The notes: a model not told the origin generated them from the letters alone. DNA of 43,894 nucleotides from Planctomycetia bacterium (GCA_016795155.1 JAEUIE010000046.1:1-43894); one strand, 5' to 3'. Numbered from the stretch's first letter, positions 1 through 9,174 are shown. Made by a program: numbers and translations.

Positions 1-1
1 A

Positions 2-343
2 GTCATCATGTTCATTCACATGGCATGGATTGTGGTAGCATTACTGTCTGCCTGGTTTCTGGTTCCCGGCCAGGGTGCTGCCGGCGTGGCGCTGGCACTA
101 ATCCTGGCACATTCCGTAGCAGCCATACTGGTGCCACTGGCACTGGAATATCTGGGACACTTGCCTCCCCAGTTGTTTACCATGACGATGGCAGGGATGC
201 TCGGCGGACTGCTTCCTTTGCTGTTGCTTGACTATCGGCAAGCATCGCTGTTTCACTGGTCCAATGCTGCTGCATTGTTGGTCTGTTTCTCGATCATGTG
301 TGGTATCTGGACGCAGGGACGCAAACTGCGAACAGGTGCATAA
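2..343 (+). CDS. C-terminal part of a flippase-like polysaccharide membrane protein (partial)
   Basis: The frame is open to the left edge, so this is the C-terminal end of a longer gene; the first ATG in view is at 8. The visible ~113 residues are almost all hydrophobic, with about four membrane segments and a short basic tail. A Gly/Ala-rich helix (GAAGVALALILAHSV) resembles late helices of oligosaccharide flippases of the MATE/Wzx type. Its stop codon directly abuts the start of the next glycosyltransferase, and glycosyltransferases follow, so a role in moving lipid-linked sugar units across the inner membrane is inferred from context. The family call is tentative because the N-terminal domain lies outside the window; a polymerase or ligase tail is an alternative. 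Confidence 0.55.
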   Translation, partial: VIMFIHMAWIVVALLSAWFLVPGQGAAGVALALILAHSVAAILVPLALEYLGHLPPQLFTMTMAGMLGGLLPLLLLDYRQASLFHWSNAAALLVCFSIMCGIWTQGRKLRTGA

Positions 344-1504
344 ATGGCGGAACGGACATCACAACTGTGGCACGTTCTCGATGCCCGAGCCATTTGGGTG
401 AAGGAACTGGCACATGCCCTGTCGTGTCAAACGCCACTTACAGGCTGGATTCCGGAAATAAGCTGGACTGCCTGTTTATCAAACCAACGGACGACAGAGA
501 ATCACGCTGATCCACAGCTCACCCTGCATCATTTTCCATTGCAGCGTGGCTTCGCCAAATGGCCCATCAGGATTCTCTTTCGAGAAGAAGAAAGAATCAT
601 CCAGCATCTGCGAGCAGTTACCAAGTCAGAAACTGAAAGCGTGTTGCTTTGTGCATCGCCTCATTACGCTGCAGTGGCAGAACTTTGGAAAGGCCCTGTG
701 GTGTATTACATGAGCGATCTGTACTACGCCTGGGGAGAAGATCCTGCCTATGTGAATTATTATGATCGCCGTATGTGTCAACGGGCCGACCTGGTATGCC
801 CGGTTTCCGAAAGAGGCAAAGAATATCTGATGGAACGTGCCCAATGCCCGGCTGAGAATATCACTATTTCTCCGATGGCGACTCGTGCGAGTAATGTACT
901 GCCTGAACCGCTATTGCAACCTATGTCGCTACCTGCAGACATTGCAGATTTGCCTCGGCCTGTCATTGGCATCATAGGCAACCTGGCCAAGAATACAGAT
1001 TGGCTATTTCTGCAGGATGCTGTTCGCAAACTACCTGATTTCTCGTGGGTTTTGGTAGGCTCCACGGAGATGCCTGTGCCGGATCAATCGCATCGGCAGG
1101 CACGTGAACAGCTTCGTCAGCAAGGTGGGAGAGTACGATTCCTTGGCCCGAAGCCTTACTCGCAACTGGCCAGCTATGCACAATCGTTTGATCTGGCTTT
1201 ATTACCCTATCGCAAGATTGAACCAACCTACTCAGGCAGCTCGACCAGGTTTTATGAACACCTGGCAGCTTGCCGACCCATGTTCGCGACCGATGGCTTT
1301 GCTGAGTTACTGACCAAGGAACCTCTCGTTCGTGTAATTCAGAATGCTGATGATTTTGTGCATCGAGTGCTGCAGTTGCAGAAGCAACAATTTCAGGATG
1401 GATTGGAAGCTGACCGATGGAAAGCGAGCCAGCACGAAACCTGGGAGATGCGCGCGAGCCAGATGAGGCAGGCGTTAGAGCAAAGGTTGAAAACCATATC
1501 ATGA
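344..1504 (+). CDS. GT4-like glycosyltransferase
   Basis: A 386-residue soluble protein with the two-domain layout of GT-B glycosyltransferases. The N-terminal half has a YYMSDLYYAW segment (121-130) followed by a VCPVSERGKEYL stretch (151-162), typical of the linker where the acceptor domain ends. The C-terminal nucleotide-sugar domain begins near PVIGIIGNL (206-214) and has LVGS (237-240), RFLGPKPYSQL (265-275) and GSSTRFYEHLAACRP (298-312), the donor-binding helix region. The start ATG immediately follows the upstream TAA, so translation is probably coupled. It presumably adds one sugar to the lipid-linked repeat unit in the cytoplasm; donor and acceptor cannot be read from the sequence. 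A conventional Glu-x7-Glu pair is not obvious. Confidence 0.85.
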   Translation: MAERTSQLWHVLDARAIWVKELAHALSCQTPLTGWIPEISWTACLSNQRTTENHADPQLTLHHFPLQRGFAKWPIRILFREEERIIQHLRAVTKSETESVLLCASPHYAAVAELWKGPVVYYMSDLYYAWGEDPAYVNYYDRRMCQRADLVCPVSERGKEYLMERAQCPAENITISPMATRASNVLPEPLLQPMSLPADIADLPRPVIGIIGNLAKNTDWLFLQDAVRKLPDFSWVLVGSTEMPVPDQSHRQAREQLRQQGGRVRFLGPKPYSQLASYAQSFDLALLPYRKIEPTYSGSSTRFYEHLAACRPMFATDGFAELLTKEPLVRVIQNADDFVHRVLQLQKQQFQDGLEADRWKASQHETWEMRASQMRQALEQRLKTIS

Positions 1505-1532
1505 GTTGTATTGCATCTGATAATTCATCATC

Positions 1533-2705
1533 ATGAAGCCTTCGCGACGACTCAAAGTAGCGCTCCTTTCCTATCGTGACGATCCACGAACAGGCGGAGC
1601 TTTGCGCGTCGCCGAGATGCTGGCTACGCACTTACCAAAAGAAGAAATTGAAGCGCATCTGGTGTTTGCCTACGGACAAGCTGGCCCTGTTGCGAATCGA
1701 GTACCGGTTCCGGTTCATTTCCTTGAAGCCAGTTCATCGAAAGATTTTGCAGCATGGCGTAAGACCCGAAAATGGTTCAGCCAGATGCAGTTTGATGTCA
1801 TGCACTTTATTGATCCTGTCAACTGGGTGTTCTTTGCCACGCTGGGGTTGAAGGCCAAACGCATTGATCATTTTCACGGCTGCCCTGATCTTTCCACGAT
1901 TGCCTCGCGTGACCAGTGCCTGGCCTTGTGCCGTCGCTGGCTCAGTCATGGAGGCATTGCGATTACCCATGGTGCACGCAAAGCCGTAGGCAGAATAGGC
2001 TGGAGGTCGCCTGCGCAAACACATGTGGTGCATAATGGCATCTGTCCTGAAGATTTTGAGACGATGCCAGATAAATTGACAGCCAGGCAGCAATTGAATT
2101 TGCCGCTGGATGCCAAACTGTTTGGTGCGGTGGCACGGTTCAGCGATGGCAGCGGACTCTTGGAAATTTTTCAGGTTCTCAAGTTCTTACCTGAAAACTG
2201 GCATGCGGTGTTGGTGGGAGATGGGCCTTTAAAACACCAATTGCAGAGCGAAGCCAGGCAGCTTGGCTTTGCAGATCGTGTTCATTTTCCCGGCTTATTG
2301 ACCAATGTGCTTCCGGCCTACGCAGCGCTAGATGCAGTGATCCTTCTCGCCCGTTATCAATCATTCTGCCTGATGCTGGCGGAAGCGATGCTGGCACGCA
2401 TCCCCGTCGTTGGTTTGCAGGGAGCTGGTGAATATACCGAAGCGGAGTATCCGTTGATCACCAACGAGAATGCGATCTTTTTCCCACGCGAAAAGCCCTG
2501 GGATTTCTACAGTGTTGAACCCGATGAAAACTACCATAAAGTAGCCTTGGCGTTACAAACGATGATGCTGAATCCGGAAAGTACCCAGCATCGCGTTGCA
2601 CAGGCGCATCGCTGGGTCATCGAGAGGTTTTCTGCTCAGCATCAGGGCAGGCGCTGTGCACAGGTTTATCGACACGTATCAGGTTTGAAGCAGCTATGCG
2701 AGTAA
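1533..2705 (+). CDS. GT4 family glycosyltransferase
   Basis: A 390-residue GT-B enzyme. The N-terminal domain opens with VALLSYRDDPRTGGALRVAEML (residues 9-30), the glycine-rich acceptor-side loop usual in GT4. The C-terminal domain carries GAVARFSDGSG (198-208), LVGDGPL (227-233) and a donor-site helix at 275-293. In that helix the first Glu of the usual E-x7-E pair is Gln276 (with Glu284 kept), a mild departure from the family. It lies 28 bases after the previous gene and its last codons overlap the next glycosyltransferase by 10 bases, so it belongs to the same transcript. It acts in the cytoplasm on the growing polysaccharide unit; sugar specificity is unknown. Confidence 0.9.
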   Translation: MKPSRRLKVALLSYRDDPRTGGALRVAEMLATHLPKEEIEAHLVFAYGQAGPVANRVPVPVHFLEASSSKDFAAWRKTRKWFSQMQFDVMHFIDPVNWVFFATLGLKAKRIDHFHGCPDLSTIASRDQCLALCRRWLSHGGIAITHGARKAVGRIGWRSPAQTHVVHNGICPEDFETMPDKLTARQQLNLPLDAKLFGAVARFSDGSGLLEIFQVLKFLPENWHAVLVGDGPLKHQLQSEARQLGFADRVHFPGLLTNVLPAYAALDAVILLARYQSFCLMLAEAMLARIPVVGLQGAGEYTEAEYPLITNENAIFFPREKPWDFYSVEPDENYHKVALALQTMMLNPESTQHRVAQAHRWVIERFSAQHQGRRCAQVYRHVSGLKQLCE

Positions 2706-3826
2706 TGATTCTGTATGAGCATTGCTCGCCCCACCAGGTCACCGTGCTGGAATCAGCCAGGCAACGATTTCAAACACTTGGCCACACGCTCATCCCCGTT
2801 GAGTTTTATTACGGTTCACTCGATTATGGCTGGACGATGGGCGACAAACCCCGCCCAGCAGAATGGATGTGCCTGTTTCCAGAAGCTCAGTCGATCAGCA
2901 ATTATCAGCGATTTCGAACTGTCTGCAAACTGGTGAAACAGCACAAGATCGATGTGCTGGTGCTTAACGGCTGGTACGGACTGTTTGCCTGGTGGCTGGT
3001 ATTGATCAAGAAATGGCTGGGCTGCAGAATCGTCATGGTGTCCGACTCGGTTCACTGGGATTTTCCACGCACCATAGTGAAGGAATTGCCCAAGAAAATG
3101 TTGATGAAAGGTGTCGATGCAGGATTTGTCGCCGGCGCACCGCAGGCCGAGTACCTGCGTTCGCTGGGAGTTCGTGCTGACCGTTTGACCACCGGCAACG
3201 ATGTGGTTGACAATAATCTGTACGCTCACATACCTGTTCGAAGTGTACCAGAAAACCGCAAGATTATCATTGGCACTGCAGCCCGGTTCATTCCCAAAAA
3301 AAACCTGGCAGCAGCCTTGAAGACATTGGCTCAAGTGGCCAAGCAACATCCTGATGTGCAACTGGAATGGCGACTGGCAGGTCGTGGGCCGCTGGAACAG
3401 GAACTTCAGCAGCTTGCTCAAGAAGTGGGCGCTCCTGTAGTCTTTCGTGGTTTTGTTGGTTATTATGACATGCCAGGGTTTTATGCCGAGTTGGACCTGT
3501 ATTGGCAGCCCAGTTTGAGTGAACCCTGGGGCCTGGTGGTCAATGAAGCAATGGCTTCGGGGTTGCCTGTGCTGGTATCAGATCGCTGTGGCTGTGGCCC
3601 CGATCTGGTGACTAAAGAAACCGGTTGGATACACGGCTTGAGTCAAGAGGACATGGTTGCAGGTTTAACATCCGCCCTCAAGTCTCGGCTGCACTGGCCT
3701 GAAATGGGTGAACAGGCAAGAAAACTGATCGGCAACTGGGACGAAAAACGGTATTCTGAAGGACTCTTGCAGGCCTGTTTTCTGGCAACTGGTCAGCGCG
3801 ATGGCCAAATGAGGTTTTCATCATGA
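2696..3826 (+). CDS. GT4 family glycosyltransferase
   Basis: A 376-residue GT-B glycosyltransferase. The C-terminal domain is a clear GT4 donor site: IGTAARFIPKKNL (192-204), LAGRGPLEQEL (228-238), then SEPWGLVVNEAMASGLPVL (275-293), containing the complete E-x7-E pair Glu276/Glu284. The N-terminal half has a hydrophobic NGWYGLFAWWLVLIKKWLG segment (91-109) that may associate with the membrane around a lipid-linked acceptor. The ATG lies within the last codons of the preceding glycosyltransferase and its own stop overlaps the ATG of the polymerase-like gene (ATGA), so the three are tightly coupled. Function is transfer of one sugar onto the repeat unit; the actual sugar is not predictable. 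Confidence 0.92.
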   Translation: MRVMILYEHCSPHQVTVLESARQRFQTLGHTLIPVEFYYGSLDYGWTMGDKPRPAEWMCLFPEAQSISNYQRFRTVCKLVKQHKIDVLVLNGWYGLFAWWLVLIKKWLGCRIVMVSDSVHWDFPRTIVKELPKKMLMKGVDAGFVAGAPQAEYLRSLGVRADRLTTGNDVVDNNLYAHIPVRSVPENRKIIIGTAARFIPKKNLAAALKTLAQVAKQHPDVQLEWRLAGRGPLEQELQQLAQEVGAPVVFRGFVGYYDMPGFYAELDLYWQPSLSEPWGLVVNEAMASGLPVLVSDRCGCGPDLVTKETGWIHGLSQEDMVAGLTSALKSRLHWPEMGEQARKLIGNWDEKRYSEGLLQACFLATGQRDGQMRFSS

Positions 3827-5340
3827 TGTTACATCCGGGCATCGCCAAGCCACCGCTAATTGCCAGCAAAACATCCAACCGTCGGTGGGATATCCTGACT
3901 GATATTCCTCATATCAGACTGATCAGTGTCATCCTTATGTCGCTGGTGGTGCTGATCGGTTTAATCCGTTCACTGACGTTTGGCTCCGTCGCTCCGCTGT
4001 TGTTGCCCATGCTGGCAACGGTCGTCTCCATCATCTGCATTCTCGCCATTGATTTCAAGGAACGGTATGGCACAACCTATATGAGGCTGGGATTTCATGC
4101 GGGCATTCTGATCTTCATGACTGCGTACCCGATTCTTGCACCGGAAACCGTTCGAAATATTGACGAGAATGTACGATTCACAGCGGGCATGGCGCTGGTG
4201 CTTTGTGTGATTGGTTTTGAACTGGGCTACTGGCTGCTGCGAACTTTTGCAGGTTTGCCCAAGGTGAAGCCACCGTTTTACCTGATGTCGAACAACTACA
4301 GCTGGGTACATCGTCTGCTGCTTGTCGGTATCGCCCTCTATTCGCTGTTCATGATTTATGCAGTTGCATCGTCTGGCAGGTCATTTCTATCGCTGTTGTT
4401 TGTTCTTCGTGGCGAGCTGCTGGTTAACACGGAAGAGGTGCTGATTACTGCAGACGAAAACAGAAATCAGCTGGCAACATTGCTCAGTTACGGCCGCTAC
4501 ATGGCTGCCGCTGCTGCTACAGTCCTTATCCTGTCGCCTAATCCGTATCACTTCGCCATTCCCAAAACCTTGTCCTGGTTTACGCTGATTGCCTGTGCCT
4601 TCATTGGACTGAATCAGGGTAGCGGTGGATCACGCTCTTCGTTTCTTTTGTCATCGGTGCCACTGCTCACCACCTTGTGGATTTATGCTGGTACCTACAA
4701 GAGTTTACGTCAATTAAGACCTTTGCTTGCGCTGATACTGCTGTTCCTGGTTTATTTTGGTTTTCAGTATCTGATTGCCAATCGCAGCCAGGGGAACAAA
4801 CTCGATGATGAGGATGTCCGGTTCAATGTAGAGAATGTCAGCGTGACCGATACGACCAGCTTCATGGCATTCTCCATTTATCGTGATTACGAAGTAGTCA
4901 TCGGGGGCTTTCCGGACAAAGCGCCATTTCAGAATGGAGCATCGCTCGCTCCACTCGTAATCGGCTGGGTACCCCGACGATTCTGGCTCGATAAGCCTTA
5001 TCCCTTCACGCATGTGGCCAACCAGATCATGGGATACAATGTGGCCCAGGTTTCCATTGCGTGCGGCTTGCCCGGGGAAGGTTATGGAAATTTCGGGTAC
5101 ATGGGCGCGCTCATCTGGGGTGCGCTCATGGGGCTTGCGTGCGCCTTTGCCGATTTTAGGCTGAGTAATCTGCGTCCAGGGCACCCGTTGTCGCTTACCA
5201 TGCGTGGTATGATGGCAGTGTGGGCAGCGATTATTGTTCGAGGTGGAACAGCTGAAATGTTCTACATGGGAGTTTTTCCGATCGGCTTCATGTGGATTTG
5301 TCTGTACTTCAGCGATCCCCGGCCGAGGAAGATTCTCTAG
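3823..5340 (+). CDS. Polytopic membrane protein, probable O-antigen/exopolysaccharide polymerase
   Basis: A 505-residue integral membrane protein with roughly ten to twelve hydrophobic segments. The first (ISVILMSLVVLIGLIRSL) begins about 30 residues in, after a cytosolic N-terminus. Between the later helices lies a long polar loop (about 315-395) with conserved-looking Arg, Asp and Pro residues (NRSQGNKLDDEDVRF, WVPRRFWLDKPYPF), as in Wzy-type polymerases, where such loops hold the catalytic arginines. Low sequence conservation is normal in this group, so the call rests mainly on topology and position among four glycosyltransferases and a flippase-like protein. It starts with an ATGA overlap with the preceding gene. 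It would join repeat units on the outer face of the inner membrane. An EpsG-like or ligase role is possible. Confidence 0.7.
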   Translation: MMLHPGIAKPPLIASKTSNRRWDILTDIPHIRLISVILMSLVVLIGLIRSLTFGSVAPLLLPMLATVVSIICILAIDFKERYGTTYMRLGFHAGILIFMTAYPILAPETVRNIDENVRFTAGMALVLCVIGFELGYWLLRTFAGLPKVKPPFYLMSNNYSWVHRLLLVGIALYSLFMIYAVASSGRSFLSLLFVLRGELLVNTEEVLITADENRNQLATLLSYGRYMAAAAATVLILSPNPYHFAIPKTLSWFTLIACAFIGLNQGSGGSRSSFLLSSVPLLTTLWIYAGTYKSLRQLRPLLALILLFLVYFGFQYLIANRSQGNKLDDEDVRFNVENVSVTDTTSFMAFSIYRDYEVVIGGFPDKAPFQNGASLAPLVIGWVPRRFWLDKPYPFTHVANQIMGYNVAQVSIACGLPGEGYGNFGYMGALIWGALMGLACAFADFRLSNLRPGHPLSLTMRGMMAVWAAIIVRGGTAEMFYMGVFPIGFMWICLYFSDPRPRKIL

Positions 5341-5342
5341 CC

Positions 5343-6461
5343 ATGTTGCGTGTACTTCATGTCGTACCCAATATCGACCCCAAGCAGGGTGGCCCGGCAC
5401 GCAGTGTTGCAGCACTCGCAGCAGCGCTCCGAAGGGTTCATGGATTAAAGGTTACCTTAGCAGCAGCGGGCGGGCCTGATCTGGTTGATGTTTCCCTTGA
5501 AATTCGCACGCGCTGGTCCATTCCTACATCTGAATCCAAGAAGCGACTGGAAGCAGCTATTCAGCAGGCTGATGTGGTGGAACTTCACAGTTTGTGGAAC
5601 GGCGTCATCAGTCAATCGGCCAGGATTTGTCAGCGACTGAAGGTTCCGTATCTCTACACGCCGCGAGGCATGCTCGATCCCTTTTGCCTGAACACGCGAG
5701 GCTGGCTCAAAAAGTTATCTGCGTTTCTGGGTGAAGAACGAAATATTGGCAGTGCTGCAGGGTTTCATCTGCTTTCGCAGGAAGAGCATCAGGGCATGGT
5801 GACCGCCAGGCCTTATCTGAAAGACAGGCCATATGTGATCGCACAAAACGGCCTGGGAACGGTTCCTGACGATTTTCCAAAAGGACTGCTTTCGGAAAAG
5901 TTTCCAGAGACAGTTGGGCGGAAGACGCTTCTGTTCCTAGGCCGTCTGGATGAAATCAAAGGCCTGGAGTTACCTTTACAGGCTGTTGCACAGTTAGAAC
6001 CATCACAACGGCCTATGGTGCTGCTGGTGGGTCCTGACTTTGGTGAAGAGTCTAAGCTGAGACAATTAGTGTCATCGCTTGGCATTGCACCGTGGGTAAT
6101 CTTTGCCGGTGCCATCTATGGCAATGATCGTTTCAGCCTGCTGGAGGAAGCTGATCTGGTCGGGCTGACATCACATTACGAATGCAATTCTGTTACTGGT
6201 ACGGAAGCCTTTGCAGTGGGCGGTGCAGTACTGGCGACAGAAGGTAGCAGCCTGCGTGATGCAGCCCAGGCTGGCGCTGCTATGGTGGTGCCTCGAACGG
6301 TGACAGACTATGCCAACGCTATCCAGCAGTTGTTATCGGATCCAATGCGATGCAAGCAGATGAGGAAAACAGCTAAGCTCTATGCACAGCGACAGCTAAA
6401 CTGGGATAAGCTGATTATTCCATTGGTGGAACTCTATCGAAAGATTGCGAAAACCAGCTAA
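5343..6461 (+). CDS. GT4 family glycosyltransferase
   Basis: The chosen ATG lies two bases after the stop of the polymerase-like gene and opens MLRVLHVVPNIDPKQGGPAR, a classic GT4 N-terminus; the in-frame start at 5292 would extend into the upstream gene. The 372-residue product has PYLYTPRGMLDPFCL (102-116), a signature of a GT4 subgroup found in exopolysaccharide loci, LFLGRLDEIKGLELPLQA (197-214), LLVGPDFGEESKL (227-239), and a donor site with the full E-x7-E pair (Glu280 and Glu288). It is the last gene before a hairpin with a U-rich tail, so it probably closes the first transcript. It is a cytoplasmic sugar transferase with unknown donor. Confidence 0.9.
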   Translation: MLRVLHVVPNIDPKQGGPARSVAALAAALRRVHGLKVTLAAAGGPDLVDVSLEIRTRWSIPTSESKKRLEAAIQQADVVELHSLWNGVISQSARICQRLKVPYLYTPRGMLDPFCLNTRGWLKKLSAFLGEERNIGSAAGFHLLSQEEHQGMVTARPYLKDRPYVIAQNGLGTVPDDFPKGLLSEKFPETVGRKTLLFLGRLDEIKGLELPLQAVAQLEPSQRPMVLLVGPDFGEESKLRQLVSSLGIAPWVIFAGAIYGNDRFSLLEEADLVGLTSHYECNSVTGTEAFAVGGAVLATEGSSLRDAAQAGAAMVVPRTVTDYANAIQQLLSDPMRCKQMRKTAKLYAQRQLNWDKLIIPLVELYRKIAKTS

Positions 6462-6553
6462 ATACCTTGAAGGGGCCATAAAGGAACTGCTTTCACACTA
6501 GGCGTTTGTCAGTGCATTCATAATCCAATAATTAATGGCATATTGGCCTGCAT

Positions 6554-6590
6554 ACGCCTTCGGCTGTTCCGCAAGGCGTTCTTTTGTTCT
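6554..6590 (+). terminator. Candidate rho-independent terminator or leader hairpin
   Basis: A 7-bp perfect stem (ACGCCTT at 6554-6560 and AAGGCGT at 6573-6579) encloses a 12-base loop and is followed by TCTTTTGTTCT. It lies after the glycosyltransferase/polymerase operon and ends only 11 bases before the chosen start of the carbamoyltransferase. It may end the first transcript, or act as a 5' leader hairpin limiting read-through into the next gene. The large loop makes it a moderate rather than strong terminator. Confidence 0.5.
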
Positions 6591-6601
6591 TGGGGTTCTT
6601 C

Positions 6602-8308
6602 ATGCTGGTGCTGGGTATACACGATGGGCACGATGCGGGAGCTTGCCTGCTTCAGGACGGCAAGCTGCTCTTGCATTCTTCCGAAGAGCGGCGCCGCAAC
6701 AGCAAAAACTGGGCAGGCATTCCCGAACAATCCATCAAGGAAATTTTTCGTCGGACCGGCATTGATCCCAAAGACGTTGATCTGATTGCGCTGGGTAGCA
6801 AGTTGCGGACGACTTTCCCCACGCGAGGCCACAAGCCTGTTTACAGCGTGTTGAATTTCCTCTCGTGGGCAGGCCGTTCTCACCTGGGCACGCAGTTTGG
6901 TCGCTGGTTGCTTGAGAAAGTCCGCAAGCGCGAAGAACTGATGAGTTGCCTGGAAAGCATGGGCATGGGCCAGAAAACGGTGATGCCCTTCGATCATCAT
7001 CTTTCGCATGCCGCCACGGCTTATTATTTCCGTCCCTGGGATGACCCTGCCACCGTCCTCACGCTGGATGGCGCTGGTGATGGCCTGTGTGCCACGGTCA
7101 ACAAGGCTCAGGGCTTCGATATCAACGTCATTGCTCAAACGCCCAAGTACAACAGCCCCGCTGCCTGGATGTACTCTTCGCTCACTTCCCACCTGGGCAT
7201 GCGGCCTTACGAGCACGAATACAAGCTCATGGGCATGGCACCCTATGGCGATCCCGATTTTGTGGGCGACGGGCACAGCGAATCCTGTGCGGATGTGTTG
7301 CGAAAAGCTTTCAGCGTTGAGGGGCTTGAGTTCCGCAATCACACCGGCCACATTGCAGGTGGCATTCAGGATTACTATGCCAAGAGGCTCTACGCCAGGC
7401 GTTTCGATAATGTTGCAGCAGGATGCCAGCTTGTATTTGAAGAGATGATGTTGAAATGGGTCAAGAATTCCATCGCTGCAACCGGCGTGGCAAAAGTTGC
7501 GACCGCAGGCGGCGCTTTCCTCAATGTGAAAGCCAACAAACTCATTCGCGAGTTGCCTGAAGTGGAAGCACTGTATACTTTCCCTGCCAGCGATGATGGT
7601 GGCACACCCATTGGCGCTGCGGTGCTGGGCTATGTTCATCTTTGCAAGCAGCGTGGCGTAGAGCCAACCATGAACCTGCCCAAAGACATGTACATGGGCA
7701 TAGGCTTCACCGATGATGAATGTGGCAAGGCAGCAGAAAACTCTGGCTTACCCTGGAAGAAGCTGAACAACGTCGCAGATGAAGCGGCACAACTGTTGAC
7801 AGAAGGCAAGATCATCGGCCGGTTTAATGGCCGCGAGGAAGTCGGCCCACGTGCCTTGGGCAATCGGAGCCTACTGGCAGATGCCCGTGATTTGAAAGTG
7901 ATCCGCAAACTCAACTTTGCGATCAAGCAACGCGACTTCTGGATGCCCTTTGCTGCGTCGGTTCTGGAAGAAGATGGCCCACGCTACATCAAGAACCTCA
8001 GCAAGTGGGCTTACTACATGATCGAAGCTTTCGACACCACACCCGAAGGTTTCAATGATCTGGTCGCAGGCACACACCCGTTTGACCAGACAATTCGGCC
8101 GCAACTGGTGAATGAGCTCAACCCCAGCTATCGCGACCTGATCCGGGCTTTCAAAGCCAAGACCGGAGTAGGCGGATTGCTGAACACCAGTTTCAACCTG
8201 CATGGCTCGCCCATTGTAGGCACACCCGAAATCGCCATCGATACGCTCAAGAAGAGTGAACTCGATGCGGTGCTGCTCGGCCCCTATCTGGTCACCAAGC
8301 CAGGCTGA
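6602..8308 (+). CDS. NodU/CmcH-family O-carbamoyltransferase
   Basis: A 568-residue cytoplasmic enzyme from ATG 6602 (MLVLGIHDGHDAGACLL); an in-frame TTG at 6584 would add six residues inside the leader hairpin region. The N-terminal ASKHA-like domain shows the HDGHDA loop (7-12), SSEERR (26-31), DHHLSHAATAYYFRPW (131-146) with the conserved His residues, and TLDGAGDG (154-161). The C-terminal Carbam_trans_C domain includes GRFNGREEVGPRALGNRSLLADAR and a late LNTSFNLHGSPIV motif. The family uses carbamoyl phosphate and ATP to make carbamoyl-adenylate and carbamoylates a hydroxyl, often on a sugar. Placed after five polysaccharide genes, it most likely decorates the glycan or its precursor. 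The length is normal for the family and no catalytic motif is missing. Confidence 0.93.
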   Translation: MLVLGIHDGHDAGACLLQDGKLLLHSSEERRRNSKNWAGIPEQSIKEIFRRTGIDPKDVDLIALGSKLRTTFPTRGHKPVYSVLNFLSWAGRSHLGTQFGRWLLEKVRKREELMSCLESMGMGQKTVMPFDHHLSHAATAYYFRPWDDPATVLTLDGAGDGLCATVNKAQGFDINVIAQTPKYNSPAAWMYSSLTSHLGMRPYEHEYKLMGMAPYGDPDFVGDGHSESCADVLRKAFSVEGLEFRNHTGHIAGGIQDYYAKRLYARRFDNVAAGCQLVFEEMMLKWVKNSIAATGVAKVATAGGAFLNVKANKLIRELPEVEALYTFPASDDGGTPIGAAVLGYVHLCKQRGVEPTMNLPKDMYMGIGFTDDECGKAAENSGLPWKKLNNVADEAAQLLTEGKIIGRFNGREEVGPRALGNRSLLADARDLKVIRKLNFAIKQRDFWMPFAASVLEEDGPRYIKNLSKWAYYMIEAFDTTPEGFNDLVAGTHPFDQTIRPQLVNELNPSYRDLIRAFKAKTGVGGLLNTSFNLHGSPIVGTPEIAIDTLKKSELDAVLLGPYLVTKPG

Positions 8309-8313
8309 TTGAC

Positions 8314-9174
8314 ATGTTGCCCATCACTGTCATCCTGGCTGTCAAGAACGAAGCGGTCAACCTGCCCAAGTGCCTCGCTTCGCTAAAGCAGGCTGAACGA
8401 GTGGTAGTGATCGATTCAAGCAGCACCGATGCTACGCCGCAAATCGTAAAAGATGCAGGTGCGGAACTGGTCCAGTTCCATTACCAAGGCGGGCATCCAA
8501 AAAAACGGCAATGGGCGATTGAAACACTGCAAATCACTACTGCCTGGGTGCTACTCCTCGATGCCGATGAAGTGATGCCTGCAGGATTGTGGACTGAAAT
8601 ACAACAGGCGATTGCCTCACCAACAGCGTCAACCGCTTTCCTGATTACCAAAGGTTTTCACTTCCTCGGCAAACGGCTTACGTTCGGTGGGTTCTCCTTC
8701 CAGGCAGTGTTGCTCTTCAAGACTGGTTCAGCCCGGTTTGAAAAGATACTCGCCGAAGCAGACAGTGGCTTTGACATGGAAGTGCACGAACGACTAATAG
8801 TGAACGGCACAATTGGCTCACTCAAAACTCCGCTGATTCACGAAGATTTCAAAAGCCTGCATGCCTACATCGACAGGCACAACCGTTATTCAACCTGGGA
8901 AGCCCAGGTGCGGACGCGGTTTCTCAAGAAAGGCCAATGGGGGGAGGAAACCGTTAAGCCCAAGCTGTTTGGCAATTCGCAGGAACGCCGTCGCTGGCTG
9001 AAGTATGTCGCACTGAGAGTTCCTTTTGAACCCACCCTCTGGTTCCTGTACCACTACATCTTCAAACTAGGCTTCCTCGAAGGCCGCCGAGGTTGGATCG
9101 CGAGCCGCATCCGGGCACAGTACATTTTCCAGGTACGGGCGAAGATGTATGAGATAGGGCTGAAGACGAAGTAG
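8314..9174 (+). CDS. GT2 family glycosyltransferase of the WaaE/KdtX type
   Basis: A 286-residue GT-A enzyme. It opens with ITVILAVKNEAVNLPKCLASL (4-24), the usual GT2 N-terminus, followed by VVVIDSSSTDAT (30-41) for nucleotide binding and the metal-binding DAD at 83-85 in LLLDADEVMP. The later HERLIVNGTIGSLKTPLIHE and the Tyr/Trp-rich segment with an amphipathic basic C-terminus match the LPS core glucosyltransferase WaaE group, which adds a hexose to lipid A-core or similar lipid-linked acceptors. It begins five bases after the carbamoyltransferase stop and shares its transcript. The substrate here is unknown, since planctomycete surface glycans vary. Confidence 0.9.
   Translation: MLPITVILAVKNEAVNLPKCLASLKQAERVVVIDSSSTDATPQIVKDAGAELVQFHYQGGHPKKRQWAIETLQITTAWVLLLDADEVMPAGLWTEIQQAIASPTASTAFLITKGFHFLGKRLTFGGFSFQAVLLFKTGSARFEKILAEADSGFDMEVHERLIVNGTIGSLKTPLIHEDFKSLHAYIDRHNRYSTWEAQVRTRFLKKGQWGEETVKPKLFGNSQERRRWLKYVALRVPFEPTLWFLYHYIFKLGFLEGRRGWIASRIRAQYIFQVRAKMYEIGLKTK

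Noticed and set aside
972-1631. Minus-strand ORF of 219 codons
   Set aside because: It is a shadow of two glycosyltransferase genes, and no recognisable domain was seen.
4714-5415. Minus-strand ORF of 233 codons
   Set aside because: It is antisense to the polymerase-like gene, His/Pro-rich and without a domain.
6518-7639. Long minus-strand ORF of 373 codons
   Set aside because: It lies opposite the clear carbamoyltransferase, shows no family motif and arises from codon bias of the real gene.
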